Positions 1 to 6,999 of a stretch of 26,126 nt of DNA are shown in pieces. Source of the DNA: Clostridia bacterium. Its GTDB lineage: Bacteria > Bacillota_A > Clostridia > Christensenellales > Aristaeellaceae. The translations under genes were made by a program, and so were the position numbers. The DNA is taken from positions 1-26,126 of the forward strand of contig JAFQIF010000191.1 of assembly GCA_017397695.1 (NCBI GenBank), read 5' to 3'. Each line of letters opens with the position of its first letter. The first letter of the stretch is position 1. The notes beneath the pieces are model-generated. The model saw only the letters and a program-made list of their open reading frames with translations, had not been told where the DNA came from and did no database searches.

Positions 1-1212
1 AGCACGGTGCTCAGCCTGGAGGCGCTTGATGCTTTCTGCAACGAGGTCACCCATACCCGCTGCAACGGCTGTGAAAATCACTGCAGGCTGACGATCAACA
101 ACTTCGGCGCAAAGCGCCGCTACATCAGCGGCAACCGCTGCGACAAGCCCGTAGCCGGCAGCAAGGCTGTAAGTACGTTGAACCTGTACGCATACAAGCA
201 GGAAAAGCTGAAGGCACTGATGGAAGTGCGAAGCGAACATGCGCCGCGCGGAAAGATCGGCCTCCCGCTGGGACTGAACCTGTACGAGCTGCTGCCGTTT
301 TGGCATGCGTTCTTTACGAAGCTTGGTTTCGACGTGGTATCTTCTCCCTTCTCCAGCCGAAAGCTTTACATTGCCGGTCAGGCAACGATCCCCTCGGATA
401 CTGTCTGCTTCCCTGCAAAACTGCTGCACGGCCATGTGGAATGGCTCATTGACCAGGGTGTCAGGCACATCTTCTATCCCTGCATGAGCTACAACATGGA
501 TGAATCCCTGGGTGATAACCACTACAATTGCCCGGTTGTGGCCTACTATCCCGAGGTGATCTCCGCCAACATGCCGCGCGTGCGCGAGATTGACTTTATT
601 CATGACTATGTGGGCATTGACCATCGCAGAGAATTCCCGAGGAAGGTGACGGCCATCCTGCAAAAACACTTCCCGGATATTCGCCTGAGCGAGGTACGCG
701 CTGCAAGCGACGCCGCCTATGCCGCCTACGACGCCTATATGGCAGATATACGCCAAAGAGGCGAAGCAATGATTGCCCAGGCGCGCGCAGAAGGACGCCG
801 CATCATCGTGCTCATCGGCCGTCCGTACCATGTTGATCCGGAAGTTAATCACGGCATCGACAAGCTGATCTCAGGCTTTGGTGCTGCCGTCGTGACGGAG
901 GATTCCCTCTCCCATCACATGAAAAAAGAGCCCGTCGGCGTGCTCAATCAATGGACCTACCACTCCCGCCTGTACGCCAGCGCGCGCTACATCACCACGC
1001 AGAAGGACATGAATCTCGTTCAGCTGGTTTCCTTCGGCTGCGGCGTAGACGCAATCACCACCGACGAGGTTCGCGACATTCTGGAATCAAGCGGCAAGAT
1101 TTACACACAGATCAAGATCGACGAAATCACCAACCTTGGCGCCGTGCGCATCCGTCTGCGTTCGCTGTTTGCAGCGATCGATGCGCAGCAGGCCCTGGAA
1201 AGCGAGGTGTAA
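1..1212 (+). CDS. acyl-CoA dehydratase activase, C-terminal part (5' end outside window)
   Basis: The reading frame is open from base 1, so this is the 3' part (about 403 codons) of a longer gene. The sequence matches the C-terminal CoA-enzyme-activase region (DUF2229-type) that follows the BadF/BcrA/HgdC-like ATPase domains in large activases of 2-hydroxyacyl-CoA dehydratases. Visible marks are an N-terminal cysteine cluster (CNGCENHC, then NRCDKP), the PSDTVCFPAK block, YPCMSY, and the later LIGRPYHVDPEVNHGID block. In the family, the activase uses ATP to inject an electron into the dehydratase through an iron-sulfur cluster. The ATPase domains themselves lie upstream and cannot be seen. 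It ends in TAA three bases before the next ATG, so the two genes are almost certainly co-transcribed. The family call is firm; the substrate is unknown. Confidence 0.85.
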   Translation, partial: STVLSLEALDAFCNEVTHTRCNGCENHCRLTINNFGAKRRYISGNRCDKPVAGSKAVSTLNLYAYKQEKLKALMEVRSEHAPRGKIGLPLGLNLYELLPFWHAFFTKLGFDVVSSPFSSRKLYIAGQATIPSDTVCFPAKLLHGHVEWLIDQGVRHIFYPCMSYNMDESLGDNHYNCPVVAYYPEVISANMPRVREIDFIHDYVGIDHRREFPRKVTAILQKHFPDIRLSEVRAASDAAYAAYDAYMADIRQRGEAMIAQARAEGRRIIVLIGRPYHVDPEVNHGIDKLISGFGAAVVTEDSLSHHMKKEPVGVLNQWTYHSRLYASARYITTQKDMNLVQLVSFGCGVDAITTDEVRDILESSGKIYTQIKIDEITNLGAVRIRLRSLFAAIDAQQALESEV

Positions 1213-1215
1213 GCC

Positions 1216-2559
1216 ATGTCCACAAAGCACGTAGAATTTACCAGAGAAATGCGTGAAGCCGGCTATACGATCCTCGCGCCGAACATGCTGAATTTCCACT
1301 TTTCGCTGATGGAGAAGGTTTTCCATATCAACGGATACAATGTGGAAATCCTGCAAAATGACGGTCCCGGCGTTATGGCCGAAGGCCTCAAATACGTACA
1401 CAATGACACCTGTGTACCCGCGCTGCTGGTGATCGGCCAGTTTCTGGATGCGCTGCACTCGGGCAAGTATGATCTGAATAAGGTTGCGCTCGCCATCACG
1501 CAGACCGGCGGCGGCTGCCGCGCCAGCAACTACATCTTCCTGCTGCGCAAAGCACTCAAAAAAGCAGGCCTTGAGCATATTCCGGTCATCTCGGTCAATA
1601 TGAGCGGCCTGGAAAAAGCATCCGGTTTCAAACTCACGCTCCCCTTGATTCGTCAGGTCGTTTCTTCACTGGTCTACGGCGACTGCATCATGCATGTTTC
1701 CAACCAAACCCGCCCGTACGAGTTCACCAAGGGTGAAACAGACGCGCTGATTGAGCGCTGGAACGACGAGCTGATCGACCAGTTCAACCACGGCAAAGGT
1801 CTCTCTCAGAAGGAAATCCGCGCGAATATGGACCTAATCGTCGCCGACTTTGACGCCATCAAGCGCAGTTCGGAAAAGAAGACGCGCGTGGGCATTGTGG
1901 GCGAGATTTACGTCAAATATTCCCCGCTGGGCAACAATCGATTGGAAGAGTTCCTGCGCACGCAGGACTGCGAATACATGCTGCCGGGCCTGATGGGCTT
2001 CATCCTCTTCAAGATTGACAACCGCATTGAGGACATCAATCTCTACGGCGGCAATCCATTCAAAAAGGTATTCTGCTGCTTCCTCAAGAAATATGTACAG
2101 AAGATGGAGCACATGCTCATCGAATCCATTTCGGCGCACCCAGCGTTTGTGCCGCCGTCCGCATTTGAACACACGAAGACGCTCGTGCGTGATGTGATCG
2201 GCTACGGCTGCAAGATGGGCGAAGGCTGGCTGCTGACCGCAGAGATGCTTGAACTGGCGGAAAACGGTTACGAAAACATCATCTGCGCGCAGCCCTTCGG
2301 CTGTCTGCCCAACCACATCGCGGGCAAGGGTATGATCCGCAGGCTCACGCAGGTGCATCCGGGCATCAACATCGTGCCGATTGACTATGACCTCTCAGCC
2401 ACGAAGGTCAATCAGGAGAACCGCATTCGTCTGATGCTGGCTGTTGCAGGCGACGCACTCAAGAAAAAACAGCAGCAGGAGCTGCTCATCGCGCAGGACG
2501 AGGCTGCAGCAAGAAGCTGCGGCGGAGCATGCGAAGATTGCAGGAAGAACGCAGGATGA
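1216..2559 (+). CDS. 2-hydroxyacyl-CoA dehydratase-like protein
   Basis: This 447-residue protein starts at ATG 1216, with GAGG about 8 bases upstream inside the end of the preceding gene. It resembles the HgdB-like dehydratase portion that in many Clostridia is fused to the C-terminus of a roughly 1400-residue activase; here it is a separate gene. Recognisable blocks are HNDTCVPALLVIGQ near residue 65, TQTGGGCRASNY near residue 95, QPFGCLPNHIAGKG near residue 360, and a cysteine-rich C-terminus (CGGACEDC). Conserved cysteines in these blocks probably bind an oxygen-sensitive iron-sulfur cluster. The likely role is a cytoplasmic radical dehydration or reduction in anaerobic amino-acid or CoA-ester metabolism, but the actual substrate is not deducible. 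The gene is followed by a bidirectional terminator. Confidence 0.82.
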   Translation: MSTKHVEFTREMREAGYTILAPNMLNFHFSLMEKVFHINGYNVEILQNDGPGVMAEGLKYVHNDTCVPALLVIGQFLDALHSGKYDLNKVALAITQTGGGCRASNYIFLLRKALKKAGLEHIPVISVNMSGLEKASGFKLTLPLIRQVVSSLVYGDCIMHVSNQTRPYEFTKGETDALIERWNDELIDQFNHGKGLSQKEIRANMDLIVADFDAIKRSSEKKTRVGIVGEIYVKYSPLGNNRLEEFLRTQDCEYMLPGLMGFILFKIDNRIEDINLYGGNPFKKVFCCFLKKYVQKMEHMLIESISAHPAFVPPSAFEHTKTLVRDVIGYGCKMGEGWLLTAEMLELAENGYENIICAQPFGCLPNHIAGKGMIRRLTQVHPGINIVPIDYDLSATKVNQENRIRLMLAVAGDALKKKQQQELLIAQDEAAARSCGGACEDCRKNAG

Positions 2560-2656
2560 ATACGCGGGATACATTGGGGCAGCTGCCCCGACCCCCGCGC
2601 CTGGATATTGTTCCCGAACCTGCCTTCGCTTCACGGCGCACAACCAAAAGTACACT

Positions 2657-2686
2657 AAAAGGCAGTCCCGGAAAGGACTGCCTTTT
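2657..2686. terminator. bidirectional intrinsic terminator
   Basis: An 8-bp GC-rich stem (GGCAGTCC/GGACTGCC, loop CGGAAA) is flanked by AAAA on the left and TTTT on the right. It therefore works for both convergent units: the dehydratase genes on + and the SH3 protein genes on -. Confidence 0.85.
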
Positions 2687-2707
2687 GCATTTGGATATAT
2701 ACTTGTT

Positions 2708-3838
2708 TTAACCGCGTCCCAGAATATCTGTGGGCAGGAAACCATACCATGTTTTTCCGTTCACAACTGCACAAACATACATCCAGCCATAGCCCAGTCT
2801 GGCCAGCCCTTCGACGCTGCTGCCGCCCGGCACGCTGCACAGCGCCGTCTGACTGCACAACGGATCATCCGTAAGCATCCACGTTTCGCTAAGCGTATAA
2901 AGATCATGCTCTGCAAACATCAACTGCTGTACATACTGCGTTTGGGGCAGCGCATTCCGGGGAATCCAGCCTATGCGGCAGCGATCATCGCTGATCGCAT
3001 ACTGGATCATCAGCCAGCCGTCATATTGGCCGAACACCTGAATCCAGCTATTGGTGCTCACGCTGGCCTTTCCCTCTCCCGCGCGCAGATGCTGCGTACC
3101 CGGTCCGTTATAGACCGGGTATTTTCTCCCCGGAGTAAATACATAAGGTTCAGCGTAAAGCGCACCGGCTTCGTGCGACCACGGAATAACGGGAGGCTTA
3201 TCCGCGGTCTGCACAACGTCGCTTGCCTCCTTGGGAAGCTGATCAAAATCCACGCGCTCGATATCCGTCTCCACCCGGGATTGAACCGTATTGCGAAGGC
3301 CATTGCCAATATCCCAGAAATAGAGCGTATCTCCCACGATATCCACATCATAGAAGTCGTTGCGGTAGCTTTTCAGGCGGAAGGTTCCATGGTCCCATTC
3401 GTAATAGGTACTGCTCTGCGTGGTTTCATACCACTCATTCGGCACGCTCACGCCGATGTTAAATCCGTCGGTCACATACTGATGCTCATGATACTGATCC
3501 CAGATATAACTGAGCAGCGTGCCCGCTTCGTAATGATAAAACGAGGCCCTTCGCTCCGTCTGCGGCACGGCGTCCATGCTGTCCATCCAGCATTCCATCG
3601 CGCCATCCCGCCTGAAAAAGCCCAGAAGAACGCGAACACCCTGTTGATTCACCAGCGCAAAGCCGTAGTCGCCATCCGGCGTATTGAGCACCTCACAGTA
3701 ATCCTCCAGCGTATACGCCTCAAATCTGCTGTTCAGATGCGCCAAGACTTCCTCGGGCGGCAGCGACATATATGCCTGCGCGCAGGCAGCGTCAAGCAGC
3801 ATGCACAAAAGCAATGCCAGCATAAACAGCCTTTTCAT
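2708..3838 (-). CDS. secreted protein with C-terminal SH3-like domains
   Basis: The 376-residue protein starts at ATG 3838, which places a typical signal peptide (MKRLFMLALLLCMLLDAACAQA) at the N-terminus; the frame stays open further upstream, but that extension has no signal-peptide logic. A weak GGGAG lies at the end of the preceding gene. The middle section, rich in Trp and Tyr, is not recognised. The last 150 residues carry bacterial SH3-like repeats (PGRKYPVYNGPGTQHLRAG, WIQVFGQYDGWLMIQY, then a second unit near GYGWMYVCAV...YGFLPT). SH3b domains usually bind cell-wall peptides or serve as extracellular spacers. The gene follows the next SH3 gene with a 10-base gap, so they form an operon, and it ends at the bidirectional terminator. 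Precise function is unknown. Confidence 0.75.
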   Translation of the reverse strand: MKRLFMLALLLCMLLDAACAQAYMSLPPEEVLAHLNSRFEAYTLEDYCEVLNTPDGDYGFALVNQQGVRVLLGFFRRDGAMECWMDSMDAVPQTERRASFYHYEAGTLLSYIWDQYHEHQYVTDGFNIGVSVPNEWYETTQSSTYYEWDHGTFRLKSYRNDFYDVDIVGDTLYFWDIGNGLRNTVQSRVETDIERVDFDQLPKEASDVVQTADKPPVIPWSHEAGALYAEPYVFTPGRKYPVYNGPGTQHLRAGEGKASVSTNSWIQVFGQYDGWLMIQYAISDDRCRIGWIPRNALPQTQYVQQLMFAEHDLYTLSETWMLTDDPLCSQTALCSVPGGSSVEGLARLGYGWMYVCAVVNGKTWYGFLPTDILGRG

Positions 3839-3848
3839 ATGCACGATC

Positions 3849-4925
3849 TCACTCCCTGAGCACGGTGATGATCCCCGGCAGATCCACGAAGCCGATCGCC
3901 TGCTTCGCATACGTACGATTATAAGCCTGATCCAGCGCAAGCATATACTGGGCCTGAGTCACCTCCCGTCCGTTCCACACGTAATGATTGCAGATATATC
4001 TGCCCGTTTCGCTATCCCAGCCCTCGGGATTATCATATGAGCCGAACGCAGTCATCGTCCATTTTCCATTGCGGATTTCATAGATATCATCGTAGTAATA
4101 GCCCATATTGCCATCGGAATTACACAGCTGATTCTGCCTTTCCCGATAGGTAAAGCCCCGCCTTCTCGTTTGCAGCGCATCCAGCAGGCCATCATGCCAG
4201 GTAAGGATTATGCATCCACCGGCTTCTGAACCTGTATCAATGGCCAACTCCGGAATGCTGTCGTGATCCACATAGCAAAGCGCGTATTTCATGGATTCAT
4301 GATAGTTGGACAGGATAAAATCACGATAAGCAGATTTCCAGGTCTGCGCAGGAATCGGCGTCAACACCGGCGCCGGCGTGCGTACTGGCGTACTGACAGC
4401 GCTGCTGCTTGCGCTGCCGGTATAGATCGTCTTCCCGGACGTATAGACCAGGTTTGCGCTGATGAATCCCTTTTCTCCCTTGTATTTTACGTAGTACCAG
4501 TGCTCATCCGTTTCGCCCATGACAGTTACATCTTCTCCCTCGTTCACATTGCAGATGAACTGATACTCGGTCGACGGTCCTTTTCTCATTCTGGCGTATT
4601 TGTTCGCAATGATGGTACCCGCCTGCCATCTGGGCGTAACACGATCAGCAGCGGCTCCTGTTTTCAGATAGTCAGACTTCATATAGCCGCGTTCACGGCC
4701 AATCTTCACATCGACCCATTCTCCGCGCGGGTCGGACTTACAGGTGACCTCCGTTCCGGTAAAGTAAAGCCCAAGTGACTTTGACTCCGTTGTCGGCTTT
4801 TCCCTGAGATGAACCTTGCTCGAATTTCTGCCGTCGATGACGGCCTTTCCAAAGTCATCCGCCATCGCGCAGCAAGCGCACATACATAGCAACACAGCGA
4901 GCACAAGCGTAATTCCCTTCTTCAT
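3849..4925 (-). CDS. secreted protein with two N-terminal SH3 domains
   Basis: The 358-residue protein from ATG 4925 has a signal peptide (MKKGITLVLAVLLCMCACCAMA, probable AxA cleavage) and a good ribosome site (GGGAGGGG 6 bases upstream). Residues about 30-90 and 100-165 are two SH3b repeats (VHLREKPTTESKSLG and ARMRKGPSTEYQFIC are classic strand-loop motifs). A Ser/Thr/Pro linker near residues 170-195 follows. The C-terminal 160-residue domain (RDFILSNYHESMKYALCYVDHD, PELAI, YEIRNGKW) resembles the extracellular domain of unknown function common in Firmicute lipoproteins. Its TGA stop lies 10 bases before the next SH3 gene, suggesting translational coupling. The frame is also open to ATG 5117, which has its own AGGAGG; see findings. 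Confidence 0.75.
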   Translation of the reverse strand: MKKGITLVLAVLLCMCACCAMADDFGKAVIDGRNSSKVHLREKPTTESKSLGLYFTGTEVTCKSDPRGEWVDVKIGRERGYMKSDYLKTGAAADRVTPRWQAGTIIANKYARMRKGPSTEYQFICNVNEGEDVTVMGETDEHWYYVKYKGEKGFISANLVYTSGKTIYTGSASSSAVSTPVRTPAPVLTPIPAQTWKSAYRDFILSNYHESMKYALCYVDHDSIPELAIDTGSEAGGCIILTWHDGLLDALQTRRRGFTYRERQNQLCNSDGNMGYYYDDIYEIRNGKWTMTAFGSYDNPEGWDSETGRYICNHYVWNGREVTQAQYMLALDQAYNRTYAKQAIGFVDLPGIITVLRE

Positions 4926-5138
4926 GCCAAACCCCTCCCGCATCTTCTTTGCACATAAGACGAATGACAGGAGGGTTTTCTTGCACATTTTGGAAAGATT
5001 TACGTAGAGAAACGGTACAAAGCCGCGGTAAACCTCATCCAAAGAATTAAGCTGTGCGCCTGGAACCACATCCATGGCATCCTGCATAATCAACAGACGT
5101 TTTGTCTGGATCTGCATATATATCCTCCTGTAAATATC

Positions 5139-5170
5139 GAAAAAGCGCAGAGGGCTCCCTCCACGCTTTC
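5139..5170 (-). terminator. intrinsic terminator after era
   Basis: On the minus strand an imperfect stem of about 11 bp (AGCGTGGAGGG / CCCTCTGCGCT, two G-U pairs, with the inner pairs open to form the loop) is followed by TTTTT. It sits directly behind the era stop codon and closes the yqfC-to-era operon. Confidence 0.75.
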
Positions 5171-5174
5171 TGAA

Positions 5175-6068
5175 TTATACATTCTCGTAGCCGAGCGTGC
5201 GCAGGTCATCCATGCGGTTGCGCCAATCCTCGCGCACCTTGACCCACAGCTGCAGATTGATGCGCGTACCCAGCAGATTCTCAATATCCCTGCGGGATTC
5301 TGCGCCGATGGTACGAAGCATCGCACCCTGCTTGCCGATGATAATGCCCTTATGGCTCGCGCGTTCACAGTAAATGGTCGCGTGAATCTCCGTCATGTTG
5401 TCACTGAGCTTCTGGATACGCATCATCTCTACGCCCACACCATGCGGCACCTCCTCGCGCAGGTGCAGCAGCGCCTTCTCGCGGATGATCTCCGCACAGA
5501 TCAAACGTTCCGGCTGGTCGGTCATCATGTCGTCCGGGAAATACTTCGGACCCTGCGGCAGGAAAGAGACGATGAGCTTGCGCAGCTCCTGCATATTCTT
5601 GCCGGTGCGCGCGCTGATGGGCACGATCGCATCATACTTCTCTGCAGAGAAGGACTGGATGGTCGCCATCAGCTTTGCCTCATCGACAATATCCGTCTTG
5701 TTGAGCACAAGGATCTTCTTTACATTGCGCGCAGCCATCTCCTCGACGATCGCGCGATCCTGCGGACCGACGTCGCTGACATCAACCAGCACCAGCAGCA
5801 CATCGATACCGTCCATGGCGTCCTGCACAGATTTAACCATATACTCGCCCAACTTGGTGCGCGGTTTATGCAGGCCCGGTGTATCGAGGAAGACGATCTG
5901 ATGATCCTTCTCGGTAGCCACGCCCATGATGCGATTGCGCGTGGTCTGCGGGCGATTGGACACAATCGCAACCTTTTCGCCAACCATGGCGTTCATCATC
6001 GTAGACTTGCCGACATTCGGGCGGCCGACAATTGCGGCGAAGCCCGACAGGAAACTATTCTCTTTCAT
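5175..6068 (-). CDS. era: GTPase Era
   Basis: The 297-residue protein starts at ATG 6068, with GAGG five bases upstream. It has the full GTPase motif set: G1 GRPNVGKST (residues 15-23), the PQTTRNR switch I region, G3 DTPG, G4 NKTD, and SAR for G5. A C-terminal KH domain follows (IIGKQGAMLRTIG, then EVKVRE-like WVKVREDWR). Era binds the 3' end of 16S rRNA and assists 30S subunit maturation at the cytoplasmic face of the membrane. It is the last gene of the operon, 40 bases after the ybeY-cdd fusion, and a terminator follows immediately. Length and motifs are fully typical. recO, which often follows era in Firmicutes, is absent here. Confidence 0.97.
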   Translation of the reverse strand: MKENSFLSGFAAIVGRPNVGKSTMMNAMVGEKVAIVSNRPQTTRNRIMGVATEKDHQIVFLDTPGLHKPRTKLGEYMVKSVQDAMDGIDVLLVLVDVSDVGPQDRAIVEEMAARNVKKILVLNKTDIVDEAKLMATIQSFSAEKYDAIVPISARTGKNMQELRKLIVSFLPQGPKYFPDDMMTDQPERLICAEIIREKALLHLREEVPHGVGVEMMRIQKLSDNMTEIHATIYCERASHKGIIIGKQGAMLRTIGAESRRDIENLLGTRINLQLWVKVREDWRNRMDDLRTLGYENV

Positions 6069-6108
6069 GATTACCTCTATCGTACGGTTGGTATACAGTT
6101 GATTTCTT

Positions 6109-6999
6109 TTATTCCAGAGAGGACGGACCAAAGCCCTCCGGCAGCAGCTGGCGCAGCGTGGTCTTGCGGACATTGCCATCCCAGGTGACCATCACATGCA
6201 GATCCGGCGCAAACTCATACAGAGACTGGCGGCACGCACCGCACGGAAACGGCGCAGAACCGCGGGACGCAATGGCAATGGCCGTGAAGCGGCGAGTACC
6301 TTCGCTGATTGCCTTACAAAGCGCAGTGCGCTCCGCACAGAGCGTATTGCCAAACGCCGCATTCTCTACATTGCAGCCGGTATACACGCGCCCATCTTCA
6401 CCAAGCAGCGCAGCGCCAACCGGATAATTGGAATACGGGCTGTAGGAATAATCGAGCATCTTTACGGCCATTTCAAGCAGCTTTTCGTCCGTCACGGTTC
6501 CTTCCTCCCTCGTCAGGCCGATCGCAGCAAGCGCTTTTTCTTCCATGGCGCGCATGACCGGCTTATCGGTATCCGTCATATGATCATAACCCATCAGGTG
6601 GAACAGGCCATGCGTAAGCAGATAGCCGCTCTCGCGTCGCTCACTATGGCCGTATTCAGCAGCCTGCGCGCGCACGTGATCCATAGAGATGATGATATCA
6701 CCGATGACACAGGCGCCCAGTTCCGGATCATACTCGCGGCGCAGCAACCGCTCGCAGCTGCCGGCAGTCTTCCCCTCCGGATAATTGACTGTCGGGAAGG
6801 AAAGCACATCGGTGGAAGCATCCTTGCCGCGCTGATCCCGGTTGATCACCTGAATCTCGTCGTCATTGACGATCCGCACAAACACCGCGATCTTTTCGCT
6901 CACGCCCTCGGCAGCCTTCGCACTCTGTGCGCAGCGCTGCATCAGTGCACGAGTCTGCTCATCAAGCAGATCAAGCTCGTCTTCAAATTCCAGAATCAT
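6109..6999 (-). CDS. YbeY endoribonuclease fused to cytidine deaminase
   Basis: One 296-residue frame contains two complete enzymes. Residues 1-165 are YbeY, the zinc endoribonuclease of 16S rRNA maturation and ribosome quality control, with the metal motif HGLFHLMGYDH (His130, His134, His140). Residues 169-296 are a homotetrameric-type cytidine deaminase with CAERTA (zinc ligand Cys221, catalytic Glu223) and PCGACRQ (Cys253, Cys256), plus the substrate block SPYSNYPVGAAL and GCNVENAAFGN. Both halves are near full family length, and all catalytic residues are present. The start ATG 6999 overlaps the pgpH stop (ATGA) and has GGAGG upstream. The genes ybeY, cdd and era are usually separate neighbours, so the fusion arose in place. 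An internal Shine-Dalgarno plus GTG at 6495 could also give free Cdd. Confidence 0.93.
   Translation of the reverse strand: MILEFEDELDLLDEQTRALMQRCAQSAKAAEGVSEKIAVFVRIVNDDEIQVINRDQRGKDASTDVLSFPTVNYPEGKTAGSCERLLRREYDPELGACVIGDIIISMDHVRAQAAEYGHSERRESGYLLTHGLFHLMGYDHMTDTDKPVMRAMEEKALAAIGLTREEGTVTDEKLLEMAVKMLDYSYSPYSNYPVGAALLGEDGRVYTGCNVENAAFGNTLCAERTALCKAISEGTRRFTAIAIASRGSAPFPCGACRQSLYEFAPDLHVMVTWDGNVRKTTLRQLLPEGFGPSSLE
6493..6510 (-). promoter_or_regulatory. internal ribosome binding site and GTG start for the cdd half
   Basis: Reading on the minus strand, AGGGAGGAAGGAACC is followed directly by GTG at 6495, in frame with the fusion. Initiation there would give a 128-residue protein beginning M-TDEKLLEMA, the normal length and start of a stand-alone cytidine deaminase. 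It looks like the ancestral cdd start kept after loss of the ybeY stop codon. Confidence 0.5.

Noticed and set aside
2576..2589. Perfect palindrome GGGGCAGCTGCCCC just after the dehydratase stop
   Set aside because: It has no loop and no T-run; the real terminator lies 70 bases further. It may be chance in GC-rich sequence.
2444..3859. Long open frame of 471 codons on + opposite the SH3 protein gene
   Set aside because: It begins inside the dehydratase 3' end, runs across a terminator, has no ribosome site and has arginine/histidine-rich composition typical of an antisense shadow.
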